Positions 28,712-54,360 of a stretch of DNA of 64,000 bases are shown here, piece after piece; position 1 is the first letter of the stretch, and every line of letters starts with the position of its first letter. The position numbers and the translations under genes were made by a program. Source of the DNA: Ianthella basta (Eukaryota > Porifera > Demospongiae > Verongiida > Ianthellidae); the NCBI GenBank assembly GCA_964019415.1, contig OZ025887.1, positions 4,363,881-4,427,880 of the forward strand, written 5' to 3'. The notes under the pieces are model-generated. The model was not told where the DNA came from. It was given only the letters and a program-made list of their open reading frames with translations, and searched no databases.

Positions 28712-31700
28712 CATCATCATAAAGAACATTAATTTTGTCTCCAGGTCTGGGGGTCGTTCTAACAACAACGAACACTGATAATAATAGGAACAGGGTTTAA
28801 AACTTGCCAATAGTTCTATACTGCTTAAGGTGTCACTTGTAATCTAGTTTCTACTTCAGAACCCGTCTCGCCATCTCTTTCTGGGTCTTCCCCGGGCCTT
28901 CTTCCTTCCACCTCTCCTGTAATTACTTGCTCAACCAGACTTCCTGGCTTCTCTGTTCCTTTCACCCTCCAATTCTCCTTCCCCTCCAACTTCCACTATT
29001 GATCTCTGTTGTAGCCTACACCTAATATGCTCACTTCTAATACAATCCAGCCTAGTCACTCCTGCTACCTTCCTCAGGACACTCATTTCGGTTGCCTGCA
29101 GCCTGGCCTTTTCCCTCTCTTTCAACGCCCATGATTCACACCCATATGTCATCATTGGCACCACCATTGCATTATAGACTTCCATTCTCGCCTTCCTACT
29201 CGATTCTTTGCTTCCAAAAACAGTTTCCTTCAGTGCACCAAAGGCACTCATTGCACTACCAATTCTCCTATCCAACTCTCCATTCATTCTTCCACCTGCA
29301 TCATTGACACTCTTCACACTCTGCCCTTCAACCTTTATGTCACATTCTGTGGCTTCTCTGCTGATCACCATATGGCATTCGTCTTCCCCCAGTTGACAGC
29401 TAGCTTGTGTCCGCTTATCGCTTTTTGGAGTGCTTCGATGTCGTGTTGGATGTCCTTCTCATTGTCCATTACCTATACTGTGTCATCAGCGAACAGCAAG
29501 ACCTGCACTATATAAGCATCCACACTTACACCTCGCGGGAAGTTGGCTCGTACTTCTCTTACTACCATGTCTGGGAATATGTTAAAACGCCACGGCGACA
29601 TGGGACAGCCCTGTCTCACTCCCTGCTTCACCTCAAACCGTTCTGACATCACACCATCTACCCTCACACAGGCCACACCAGCCTGATACATTGCCATTAT
29701 GGCTCTCAGTAGATGACCTGACACACCATATCTCTACAAGCATCCCCACAGCTCCTCCCTACGTACATACGTACCTTGTCATAAGACTTCTTCAGATCCC
29801 CAAAAACTGCATACATCTTCCGTCCTTCTCAATCATCTTCTCTGCCAACTGTCTCATCACAAATATCTGCTCCTCACACCCTCTACGATTTCTGAACCCT
29901 GCCTGCTCCTCCATCATTTGACCATCCGTCACTCTTCGGACTCGGTTGTTGAGTACCTTTGCAAAAACCTTTACCCAGGAGCTGATTCCCCTGTAGTTTT
30001 TGCTCCCTTTCCTGCTGCCTTTCTTATGTATAGGTACAATGAGGGCACTCCGCCAGTCCATTGGGGCCACACCTGTCCTCCATACCATATTGCAGATCTC
30101 ATGTAACCTCTTCCTATGATCTCTCCGCCAGCCTTCAAAACCTCACCCTGAATGCCACACACACCACTAGCTTTTCCATGCCTTAACTTCCATATTTCCC
30201 TCCTAATTTCATCTTCTTTGATCTTGTCTGCCACACTTCCAATCGTCTCCACTGATAATCTCCTCATGTCTACCCCACTCACTTCATCCTCAAACAGTCC
30301 TCTGAAGTAGTTCTTCCACCTTATCTTGACTTCTTCCAGTTCTGTCAGCAGGGCACCATCTTCACTCTCAATTCCCAAACCTACCTTGTGCACTTCTTCC
30401 TTCCCTTTCATCTTCTTCCAGAATTTCCTTCTATTACCTAAGAAGTCTTTCTGCAACTCCTTCCCACATCTTACCAGCTACTCCTCCTTTGCCTCTTTCA
30501 CCACCCTTTTTGCTTCCTTGTTGGCCCTCTTATACTCTTCCCATGCTCCCTCTGTCTTTCCACTTAGGGCCTTCTTATACAGGTCCTTCTTCCTTTTCAC
30601 CACCTCCTTCACCTTATCACTCTACCACCCCGTCACCTTCTTCTGCCTTTTCTTCCTGCTTGTACTTACCACCTTATGTGCTGCCTCTTCCACATTATCT
30701 CTAAAACACAGCCATGCCTCTTCGACCCCTTGTTCTATCTTACATCTCCTTTGTTCAAATCTGGCACTTAGCTCCGACAGAAACTTTCCCCTCACCTCCT
30801 TTCTCTCTAGCCTGCTAACTCTCAGCTTTGGTTGGGTGACTTCTTCATGATGTATTGGCTTTCTTACCTTCAAGTTCACCTTCATTTGCACTAGGTAATG
30901 GTCACTTCCTGCTTCCGCTCCTCTTATCAATTTCGCACCAGCTACTCCTGGCCTCAAAACCTTCCTCGTAATGAAGTAGTCTTTTCTTCTGCTAGCTCCA
31001 CCTCCTTATGTCTCATCGATCACACATTCTATGCTCCTACTCTAAGGCAATCTACAGCTGATCTTGGCCTTTTTGCTGGTGCTATCACATCGGCAGGTTG
31101 CCAATCACGGCAAGATCCCCAACATGATGATCATGTAGCAGCCATTTTGGTGCCTATTGTAATATTTTGTAATTAGAAAGCACTAGCGGACAAACCCGCC
31201 CTTCGGGCGGGTCTCTCCACGTGCTCAGCCCACGTCGGCTGAATGTGACGTCACATTCTAATGGCAGAATGAAATACTGTACGTACGTTGTCAAGGACTG
31301 CAATAGTAGTTTAAAATATGGCGGGTTCCCATCCTATCGCAAGCCAGCGAGTCGGTCCCTTGCCAGTTTTGAACTACCTGTACAGGTAGCAATGGAGGCT
31401 GGCTGCTATAACGACGGTAGAGTTTAATTCGAAAGTTATCGACAACGAATAAGATCTTCCGTAGCCAGAAGTCCTAGAGACAAAAATAATTAAAAATGGC
31501 ATCTTGACCCGTGGAAAAAAAGAAGCATGCTCTTCGGCTGCAGGGCAGCTAGGTGAACGGCACCACTATAAGCTCATGTCCCCTCACTCTCTTAACTGGC
31601 ATGGCTCGTATCAAGTACACCAATGATCGGTAGTGGAAGGGCCGGTCGATAATGTTAAAAAAGGCGTATCGGCCCGCGGAGAATTGACGAAGGACATCTT

Positions 31701-33437
31701 GCTTTTCGGCCGCAAGGCAGCTAGACGAACGGCACCCCGCTAAGAACAGGGCCCCCCAGTCTCTCGACCGGCACGGAGCGTCTCGAGCCGATTCCCGGGA
31801 AGGCGCCGATTTTATGGCTGAACAAACATACATAAAAATTCTTACTCACACTTGTCTCTCTCTTAAAGGGTGCACCTCTTAGCTACAACTGCCCCATGCA
31901 TAGCCCAAACAGTAAAGTCAGAATTTCAAAATCATGCCATTACTTACCGAACTCCTTTCACATGTATGCCTCTGATCCTGCAATCGCAGCCGTCTCTGTG
32001 ACATCGCTTCACATTCACCTGGATGAATTTGTAAGGAGTACTAATGTTCTTAATGAGGGAATACTTCCCCGTAAACTCTTTCGGGATGTTAACAGTCTTG
32101 ATCTCTTTCATGTAGTGTGGGGAATTTCCCACCGAGATGACAATATTGGCAGGCATGTAGCTCTCATCGGTAGTGTTGACGGAGAGAAGCACTTCAGAGA
32201 CTTTAATCCCTGGAAGCATGTGCACACGAACCCAATGGGTTCTGGGAGACCCATTTGACTGCCAATATGACTGCTCACTGTTGTCAGTCAGCGCATGCTG
32301 GCTCCCTATGTTTGAGGAGACTGTGACCTGAGAAAAACACTTTGCCACGTTCACTTTATGCCCTTTCTCCTCGTCTTCTTCATTGTCTCCTGAATTAGTT
32401 TCACCTTCTTCATTCTCTGCAGCAAAGCAGGCTCGAATATAGATGTCCCGTAGTTGCATGAGTGCCTGGTGCACGCTCAGGGCAGGCACAGTAAGCTGGT
32501 CACTGGGACAGCGGTTGCGTTTGAGAAACAGTAGCAGCTCCCGGCCAGCACATCCACGCACCGGAGTGGTTTTCTCGTCAACGTATGCATCACACATGTT
32601 CGGCTCAAGACGACAGGGCATCAGTCCAACGAGACCCCTGTTGGCCGCCTTCTCTGCCAAGGCACTCATCAGCACCACGCCTGAAAGAGAATCTTCGCTG
32701 TAGCGATCCAGCTGCTGGAAGAACAACTCACAGTCTTCACGACGAACGTCAAACTCGCTGACGCTGTCAACAAACTCATCAAGAGTCACCAGTGCATCTG
32801 GACCACGCTGATTGACACTGGTCAGCCATTTCTTGATCTTTTCTTCTTTGATGGCGATAGGCGACAAATCTGCGTTCCTAAGAATAGGAGAATACATGCT
32901 GCCATTGAGTTATTATGCCATATCCAACCCTACACACATAGCTCTCTTAGTCTCAAGAGGAATGCTTACTCTACTTTGCGCATCATAACCTCACAATACC
33001 AGCCTTCACCTTCTTCATTACACTGCACGACAATACGGGTAGTACACACGTACTGCATAGCTGGGGAGTGTATGCAATACTAATAGTAGCCGGGCACTAT
33101 TGGAGATTCTTTCCCTATCTGATCCTACAAACATGGCTCTCTCAGTCTCAAGAGGAATACTTAATCTACTTCGCGCACCATAACCTCACAACATCAGCTT
33201 CACATTCTTCTTCCAGTGGATACACTGTATGCTTGGTACTATCGCACAGGACAGTTGAATAATGGGTACCTCTCGTGCAACTTACGGGTAGTTACTTAGA
33301 GCTTCCTTCAAAGCATCTGCGTCAAGAAAAGCCGAAAACTGGAGACCTGATACAGCACGCTCGGGCTCATCCTTGCTTTCAAGGGAGGTGTCGCCGAAAA
33401 GATCACCACTGTCGACTGCTGACTCGGTGTTCCCCAT
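5742..33437 (-). CDS. ZZEF1: ZZEF1 orthologue (ZZ-type zinc finger and EF-hand protein), 35 exons
   Basis: Large multidomain scaffold, reconstructed as 35 phase-consistent exons totalling 8,733 nt (2,910 aa; human ZZEF1 is 2,961). Order: MGN start at 33437 as in the human protein, EF-hand-like segment, APC10/DOC-type domain, long helical region, CUB-like fold, two ZZ zinc fingers, helical repeats, a second CUB-like segment and a C-terminal helical region. Human ZZEF1 is described as a histone-tail-binding protein through its ZZ domains; the DOC domain suggests ligand or ubiquitin-system contacts. Function here is inferred from family. Colinear similarity, recalled from memory, spans the whole length, including the C-terminal AQ...[16 protein letters not shown] stretch in exon 33. 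Exons are given in the block entries. The gene is divergent from the GH38-like gene. Intron 2 is full of transposons. Confidence 0.94.
6542..7220 (-). repeat. ZZEF1 intron 32 with degenerate GTGACAGTTGTG-like repeat
   Basis: Bases about 6556-6675 hold an irregular run of GTGACAG(T/C)TGTG-like units (plus strand). The rest is AT-rich intron with no gene. Confidence 0.5.
7221..11925 (-). CDS. ZZEF1: ZZEF1 exons 19-32, second CUB-like region and C-terminal helices
   Basis: Exons 11925..11825, 10951..10895, 10583..10488, 10390..10312, 9887..9783, 9572..9390, 9075..8926, 8822..8770, 8410..8310, 8210..8120, 8034..7975, 7853..7612, 7528..7446 and 7292..7221. All junction phases match with GT-AG borders. 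Exons 25-28 encode the second CUB-like segment ([33 protein letters not shown]). Exons 29-32 match the human C-terminal region ([29 protein letters not shown]). A poly-Ser run near residue-coding position 7690 is a local insertion. Confidence 0.88.
7333..7400. repeat. (AC)n microsatellite
   Basis: About 30 AC dinucleotides preceded by a short ACGC run. It lies in ZZEF1 intron 31, about 50 nt after the exon 31 donor, so the sense pre-mRNA carries (UG)n. Confidence 0.95.
8418..8690. repeat. Polypurine tract (GGA/GGGA-rich)
   Basis: Nearly pure purine on the plus strand, in ZZEF1 intron 26 directly upstream of the exon 27 acceptor at 8411. The sense RNA therefore has an exceptionally long polypyrimidine tract of about 270 nt. 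Open frames here are low-complexity artefacts. Confidence 0.9.
9174..9332. repeat. Facing (GT)n and (CA)n microsatellites
   Basis: (GT)n at 9174-9233 and (CA)n at 9300-9331 face each other across a 66-bp unique spacer. The arms are complementary, so an RNA from either strand could fold into a long imperfect hairpin. Both are in ZZEF1 intron 24. Confidence 0.92.
10763..10854. repeat. (AC)n microsatellite
   Basis: About 46 uninterrupted AC units in ZZEF1 intron 20. Flanking sequence is also ACA-rich. Confidence 0.97.
11422..11543. mobile_element. Foldback element (MITE-like)
   Basis: Inverted repeat with arms of about 45 bp. The left arm begins TAATTATAGTACACTAAG and the reverse complement of the right arm begins TAATTATAGTACGCTAAG. 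It lies in ZZEF1 intron 19 (10952-11824). No coding capacity. Confidence 0.75.
12365..16353 (-). CDS. ZZEF1: ZZEF1 exons 9-18, central helical region
   Basis: Exons 16353..16210, 16052..15948, 15778..15570, 15269..15187, 14929..14857, 14514..14260, 13792..13613, 13476..13291, 13010..12891 and 12535..12365. They encode the region after the ZZ fingers ([67 protein letters not shown]). Exon 12 is notable: only a GC donor (CCG|GCAAGT at 15187/15186) keeps the reading frame into exon 13. Exon 18 ends at GAT|GTGAGC within a Lys/Glu-rich low-complexity stretch. Confidence 0.88.
14135..14224. repeat. 11-bp minisatellite (ACAACCATGTG)n
   Basis: Eight near-identical 11-bp units in ZZEF1 intron 14, about 35 bp downstream (sense direction) of the exon 14 donor. 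Confidence 0.95.
14521..14650. repeat. Polypurine tract in ZZEF1 intron 13
   Basis: GGGA/GAGG-rich plus strand immediately upstream (sense) of the exon 14 acceptor at 14515, giving a long pyrimidine tract in the transcript. Confidence 0.8.
16354..17833. other. ZZEF1 intron 8 with two unassigned small plus-strand frames
   Basis: Contains open frames 16638-16820 (60 codons; hydrophobic segment [17 protein letters not shown] near its end) and 16947-17201 (84 codons, Cys-containing). Neither resembles a family I know, and no splice or promoter signals decide the matter. The 3' part (sense) is neutral intron. A (CA)n array lies at 17749-17809. Confidence 0.35.
17700..17809. repeat. (CA)n microsatellite with ACGTACAC prefix
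   Basis: Three ACACACGTAC-type units followed by about 28 CA repeats. The sense-strand (GU)n begins about 25 nt after the ZZEF1 exon 8 donor at 17833. Confidence 0.95.
17834..18802 (-). CDS. ZZEF1: ZZEF1 exons 7-8, tandem ZZ zinc fingers
   Basis: Exon 7 is 18802..18652 and exon 8 is 18097..17834. Exon 7 encodes the first ZZ finger, with CDGC and CQTC pairs separated by the aromatic and acidic ZZ spacer. Exon 8 encodes the second, with CDIC, an internal LHC and CLGC, followed by a segment rich in basic and polar residues. Two adjacent ZZ fingers at this position are diagnostic of ZZEF1. In other ZZ proteins the finger binds the histone H3 N-terminus or SUMO; the ligand here is not determined. 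Confidence 0.93.
18541..18630. repeat. Irregular (CA)n-rich repeat
   Basis: ACACATGCACAC-type runs in ZZEF1 intron 7, close to the exon 7 donor at 18651. Confidence 0.85.
18803..19730 (-). other. ZZEF1 intron 6
   Basis: 928-nt intron. No gene, tandem array or transposon recognised. Confidence 0.55.
19731..20743 (-). CDS. ZZEF1: ZZEF1 exon 6
   Basis: Single 1,013-nt exon, entry phase after one base and exit phase 0, donor AAG|GTACGT. It encodes a mostly helical region ([47 protein letters not shown]) that aligns with the human segment directly before the first ZZ finger, including the conserved HLEGCG-type motif. Confidence 0.92.
20744..21435 (-). repeat. ZZEF1 intron 5 with CACCTGTCA-rich repeats
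   Basis: Plus-strand runs of CACCTGTCAC and TCACCTCACC at 20936-20962 and 21268-21400. The rest is unremarkable intron. Confidence 0.6.
21436..24084 (-). CDS. ZZEF1: ZZEF1 exon 5 (2.65-kb exon, first CUB-like domain)
   Basis: Uninterrupted 2,649-nt exon of 883 codons. It aligns with the human central region: the SPRY-like [26 protein letters not shown] stretch starts near its 5' end, and [11 protein letters not shown] follows. The CUB-like segment ([39 protein letters not shown]) lies about two thirds along. Near the end sits [15 protein letters not shown], matching the human DQAVNATFAALVYR motif. Acceptor TTTGTGTGCAG and donor G|GTGAGT are good. No internal introns, unlike the 3' half of the gene. 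Confidence 0.93.
24318..24653. mobile_element. Short TIR element (AGGCGTAGGAAC ends)
   Basis: Terminal inverted repeat AGGCGTAGGAAC at the left, with its complement GTTCCTACGCCT at the right, about 336 bp, ending in a C/G-homopolymer-rich segment (GGGGGGCC, CCCCCCCTGG). No coding capacity. Target duplication not clear. Confidence 0.6.
25282..25506 (+). CDS. Orphan exon-like open frame inside ZZEF1 intron 4
   Basis: ATG at 25282 opens a frame running in phase to a consensus-like donor (AGCTTG|GTAAGC at 25506/25507), about 75 residues, Ser/Thr-rich with a basic GRKRHR patch. The surrounding 25090-25510 is visibly richer in CpG than neighbouring intron. No downstream acceptor giving a plausible second exon was found, and no family is recognised. 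It could be the first exon of a nested antisense gene, a captured gene fragment or chance. Confidence 0.3.
25845..26487 (-). CDS. ZZEF1: ZZEF1 exons 3-4
   Basis: Exons 26487..26356 and 26041..25845. They follow the DOC domain and match human ZZEF1 around the conserved LSLSPGS/FALSPSS motif and the helices after it. Phases CG|A and AG|G rebuild Arg codons at both junctions. The exon 3 acceptor is only about 90 bp from the end of the Helitron relic. Confidence 0.9.
26575..28190 (+). pseudogene. Decayed Helitron replicase (Helitron-like N domain)
   Basis: Degenerate plus-strand coding remnant in ZZEF1 intron 2. Recognisable Helitron-like N motifs occur in order: [30 protein letters not shown], a region with RIFLQQ, then [15 protein letters not shown] and [15 protein letters not shown]. 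The frame is broken by an in-frame TAG at 27105 and several frameshifts between about 27290 and 27560. The Rep HUH and SF1 helicase portions expected downstream are missing. Dead autonomous element, antisense to its host gene. Confidence 0.85.
28676..31010 (-). pseudogene. Dead non-LTR (LINE) retrotransposon, 5' truncated
   Basis: Reading on the minus strand: the C-terminal end of an endonuclease domain ([12 protein letters not shown] near 30900), a linker, then reverse transcriptase with [18 protein letters not shown], a QAGFR motif, [14 protein letters not shown] and LFADDTV (the FADD active-site box near 29480). A C-terminal [10 protein letters not shown] segment follows. Several stops and frame changes break it. 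It ends in a (CAT)n plus-strand run at 28679-28722, i.e. a 3' (ATG)n tail. The superfamily (CR1/L2/Jockey-like) is not settled. Confidence 0.88.
31183..31840 (-). mobile_element. Non-autonomous Helitron, 3' end at 31183
   Basis: Reading minus strand, a perfect hairpin (31212-31194, stem ACCCGCCC / GGGCGGGT around GAA) is followed 7 nt later by CTAG at 31186-31183 and then a host T. That is the canonical Helitron 3' terminus. The 5' TC end is not located, so the upstream limit (about 31840) is a guess. Inside, two diverged copies of a roughly 170-bp unit (31495-31660 and 31665-31830) share GGCAGCTAG and GAACGGCACC blocks. Confidence 0.65.
31948..33437 (-). CDS. ZZEF1: ZZEF1 exons 1-2, EF-hand-like region and DOC domain
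   Basis: Exon 1 33437..33286 ([10 protein letters not shown] start) and exon 2 32877..31948. Exon 2 begins in the EF-hand region; its loop ([10 protein letters not shown]) lacks most canonical calcium ligands. The DOC/APC10-like domain follows: [35 protein letters not shown] and [17 protein letters not shown], which match human SSYWQSDGS and INIKRCLSDGCDTRIHG closely. The donor GTAAGT follows codon fragment CG. Confidence 0.93.
32926..33245. repeat. Diverged tandem duplication in ZZEF1 intron 1
   Basis: Two copies about 195 bp apart (from about 32939 and 33134) share GTCTCAAGAGGAAT and CATAACCTCACAA blocks. Intron 1 otherwise has no feature. Confidence 0.8.
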
Positions 33438-33594
33438 CCTGTTCAGGTCGGAGGGGAACGGTATTATACGCCTAGCATAACGAGTATTAACTATGTAACT
33501 CTATATAAAATTGTAAATGAATGTAAGTACAATACACAAAAGCCCCTTGCTTTCTTATATTATATCTACATACGTAGTTGTCACGTGCCCGAAA
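33438..33594. promoter_or_regulatory. Divergent promoter, ZZEF1 (-) and GH38-like gene (+)
   Basis: 157 bp separate the two start codons. CTATATAAAA at 33501-33510 is a TATA-type box for the plus-strand gene. It would place initiation near 33535, so the upstream in-frame ATG at 33517 would fall outside the mRNA; this favours 33595 as the true start. Confidence 0.55.
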
Positions 33595-36204
33595 ATGGTA
33601 GCCAGTAAAGGGTATATGTATATAGCTGCGGTTTGCAGCCTTCTTCTCTCGACATGCGACACAGCCAGCGCTGGAGGAGGTGAGGGCCTCCATTTCGCTG
33701 CACTTCATGCACGACCAAACTCGCCGCTGCAAGAAATAGCGGGAACTTGGGTTGCAGTCAATTCGTCAGCCTCCTCGACCTTTGCCCCCAGCATGCAGTA
33801 CGTTTTCGTCATCTACGAGTCCGCAACTGGCGCGCTGCAGGTAGCAACTGTGGGTTATCCTGTCTCCTGGTCCGACGGAACTGCGATCCTTTCAGCTAGT
33901 AACGTGGTTACTCTTACGGTCGACACTGGAGAAGTCATAACAGGAAAGCTGGACACTGCAGGCGATGTTATCACTTGGAGTGCACCTCATCCTTACTCAT
34001 CCTGGAGCAGGGTACCGGCAGAGGAGATTGACACTGTACACGTCATCTTCATGAATCACTTGGATGTAGGATACAATGGTATCCCACACACTGGGTACAT
34101 CAACAATGTGCTGAACACTTACTTCCAAGAATATTTTCCTCGTGCAGTTGAGCTGGCTGAAGCTGTGAAAGAGCTATCGCCGTTGGACTCCTTTGTGTAC
34201 ACCACTCACCCATGGCTAGTCAGCTTGTACACTGACTGCCCCCCTAACTTGGTACTCAATGGTGTGAAGCTGGTCTGTCCAGATGAGAAAGACCTGAAGG
34301 CATTCCTCGATGCTCTGCACAAGGGCACCATTGTGTGGCATGCTGGTGCAATGAACATGCAGTATGAGTTATTGGACAGGTATTCGCTACTTGCATCCTT
34401 TCAGCTAGCTGAAAGCCTTTCAGCCAGGTTCAGTCTCCCTTACTCTTGCAGTGTTAGTCTGCGAGATGTCCCAGGCCTTCCCTCCTCAGCCCTAAATGTG
34501 ATGCACCCATATTTCCTGAAGCTCTGCAACAGGTTGCCCTTCACCAGTGTGGGGGTGAACCCTGGATCTTCCCCTCCAGTCACACCTGCAGATATCTTTG
34601 GATGGGGATTTGCAGATAGTGGCAGCACTCCTCAATCTCTGGCCACCTGGCATGGCGGGGGATATCCACTGAATCCTGGATTTGATATTGCTTTCCCGGG
34701 AGGACTGTCTTATCGAGATGTTGCCACAATCCCTAAGGCTAAGTTAGCCCTAGCATTTGCATTTAGGACTGACAACAGTGGCCCCCCTAGGAGTATTGCT
34801 GAAGTGCACGACAACCTTGAAACACTCAGAAGAGAGTTTCCAAAAGCAAATGTGGTGGCATCCAGCTTGGATTTGTTCTCAGCGGAGCTGCAGAAAATTT
34901 GGACTCCAGATGAGAACAGCCGAAAAGACATCGGAGACACATGGATACAAGGTGTTGCATCAGATCCTCGCAAAATGGCTGAGTTCAGGGCCTTGAGGCG
35001 AGCATATGCTGATTGCAGCATGCAGGGTGTTTGCAATATTACTGATCCTAGAATCTTGAATGCGACACGGTTCATGATAAAGCTGGCAGAGCATACATGG
35101 GGGCTGCCTTCTGTGGGAGATGACATCAACTGGTCAAATAGTGCCTTCCATAAAGTTAAAAATCGTAGCAACTATAAAGCCTGTGCCAGTTCATGGGCCG
35201 AGCAGCGTGCCTTTGTTCCCCTCACTCTTGAGGCTCTGGAGGATCACCCCATGGCAAAACTGGCAGAAGAGTACCTTGCAGAATTAGCTGTACCCAACAC
35301 GAATGTGCTAGATGACTATAACAAGATTGATCCCACAAAGGAGTTGATTATCTGCCCTACATGCCCTCAACCCCTGACTGTCCGCTTTGACCCAACAACT
35401 GGTGCATTGCAAGAATTGCACACCAACACTACAACCTGGGCAGATAAGGGCCACCTGGCATCGCTGTTAACCTATCACACCTACAATGAAACGGATTTCA
35501 TTGCTTTTCAAAATCAGTATGATTACTATGGCAACGCCGGCTATGACAAGCCCAACAGCACTGCCAATGCTCACCCTGTAAGTACGACTTGGTTTCCTGG
35601 CGCCGTCTTGTTCGGACAGTCAAAGTTCAACAAAGATAACATAGCTGCACTTCTGCTAAATCTTAACATCCCACATTCCGACTACGGCGCACCTTATTTC
35701 GTCCTTCTCAACTACACCTTCACGTCCACTGACCCAACACAGTTTGCCATAGATGTGATCTGGTATAACAAGACGGCAACTCGCTTAGGAGAGGCAACCA
35801 TGCTTAGTTTCTACCCAGCGGCTGCCAAAGGAGATCCCAGCTGCAGTATCTACCAGTTTGATCAGCTTGTACCTGTTGCGGACTCAGTTACCAATGGCTC
35901 TATTTATCAGCGAGGCGGTGATGGTTTTGGCTGCAACTTCACAAGCACCCAGTGTGCTGCTGGGATGTCTGTGGAGTCCTTGGATGTACCACTTGTGTGT
36001 CCAATTCTGGATCCACCTCAGCAACCGACGCCATTTCCATTCCCAGCTCATGCAGAGCAGACATATGCGCAAATGGGAATGGGGTTTAACCTACACAACA
36101 ACATTTGGAACACCAACTATCCGCTGTGGTACCCTTTTGAAGATGGAGTTGGAGACGAGTACTTTAAGGCTCGTTTTGTGGTGAAGCTCACCTCTACATG
36201 CTGA
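33595..36204 (+). CDS. Secreted GH38-like / DUF5054-type protein, intronless
   Basis: 869 aa from ATG 33595 (an in-frame ATG at 33517 would add 26 residues before the signal peptide). MVASKGYMYIAAVCSLLLST looks like a signal peptide. NHLDVGYNG (H155, D157) resembles the metal-binding H-x-D strand of family 38 alpha-mannosidases. WHAGAMNMQYELLD, RREFPKANVVAS and HTWGLPSVGDDINW are also conserved in DUF5054-like proteins as I recall them. Several N-x-S/T sites fit an extracellular or lysosomal glycoprotein. Enzyme activity and substrate are unproven. It is the only multi-hundred-residue gene here without introns. AATAAA lies at 36446-36451. Confidence 0.75.
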   Translation: MVASKGYMYIAAVCSLLLSTCDTASAGGGEGLHFAALHARPNSPLQEIAGTWVAVNSSASSTFAPSMQYVFVIYESATGALQVATVGYPVSWSDGTAILSASNVVTLTVDTGEVITGKLDTAGDVITWSAPHPYSSWSRVPAEEIDTVHVIFMNHLDVGYNGIPHTGYINNVLNTYFQEYFPRAVELAEAVKELSPLDSFVYTTHPWLVSLYTDCPPNLVLNGVKLVCPDEKDLKAFLDALHKGTIVWHAGAMNMQYELLDRYSLLASFQLAESLSARFSLPYSCSVSLRDVPGLPSSALNVMHPYFLKLCNRLPFTSVGVNPGSSPPVTPADIFGWGFADSGSTPQSLATWHGGGYPLNPGFDIAFPGGLSYRDVATIPKAKLALAFAFRTDNSGPPRSIAEVHDNLETLRREFPKANVVASSLDLFSAELQKIWTPDENSRKDIGDTWIQGVASDPRKMAEFRALRRAYADCSMQGVCNITDPRILNATRFMIKLAEHTWGLPSVGDDINWSNSAFHKVKNRSNYKACASSWAEQRAFVPLTLEALEDHPMAKLAEEYLAELAVPNTNVLDDYNKIDPTKELIICPTCPQPLTVRFDPTTGALQELHTNTTTWADKGHLASLLTYHTYNETDFIAFQNQYDYYGNAGYDKPNSTANAHPVSTTWFPGAVLFGQSKFNKDNIAALLLNLNIPHSDYGAPYFVLLNYTFTSTDPTQFAIDVIWYNKTATRLGEATMLSFYPAAAKGDPSCSIYQFDQLVPVADSVTNGSIYQRGGDGFGCNFTSTQCAAGMSVESLDVPLVCPILDPPQQPTPFPFPAHAEQTYAQMGMGFNLHNNIWNTNYPLWYPFEDGVGDEYFKARFVVKLTSTC

Positions 36205-36842
36205 CACTGAACTAATATGTGCTGTAATTAGATACACTGTATGTAAGATGAGGTTTTACATGAGTCTGTAGACCAACTTTTTAGAATTCTTACTGTAGCT
36301 GAAATACTGTTATCTGTTGTTTATAGAGCTATTCCTGTGCATATAGTGTACAGTTTGTAACAGATTTGCATATTTGCTGTGTGACTGTATGTTACACATA
36401 AGATGCAAAAATGAGGATGCATGGCAATTAATGTGCACACTTAACAATAAATCAGGAATATGTGTGTACACACAGTGTACAATGTTAAAGCCATGTTTGG
36501 CAAACCAATTCAGGAAGAACTGCATGGATTTGAACCAATTTCGGTGTGAACACCCTCATAATTATACTTCACGATCAATGCCTGCCTTTACACATGCAGC
36601 TAAATGCACACTAGCTGATTCAACTGTATTACATAGAGCACACCCAAGCACATAGCCTCATACCCTGGCCCTTTTGATCATGCACAGGTTGCCTGATCAC
36701 AAAACTATAGCACAAGCAGATCATAAAGTGAATGGCAGCATTATCTTCAATTCCCTCCATACTGCATGTATACGTAGGCTACAAATATACATGTACTCAG
36801 TTACTATATGCATCATGTTCAAGGGCACATCAAAGTTTAACG
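36205..36842. other. Convergent intergenic gap (GH38-like / XPO5 3' ends)
   Basis: AT-rich 3' flanks of two convergent genes. AATAAA at 36446-36451 suits the plus-strand gene. No plus-strand TTTATT was found that would give XPO5 a canonical hexamer. Confidence 0.5.

Positions 36843-54360
<17,518 letters not shown>

Noticed and set aside
30326-30850. 174-codon plus-strand Ser/Leu/Phe-rich frame
   Set aside because: Antisense of the LINE coding region.
34440-35171. Minus-strand frames of 62 and 153 codons
   Set aside because: Lie inside the GH38-like coding sequence on the opposite strand.
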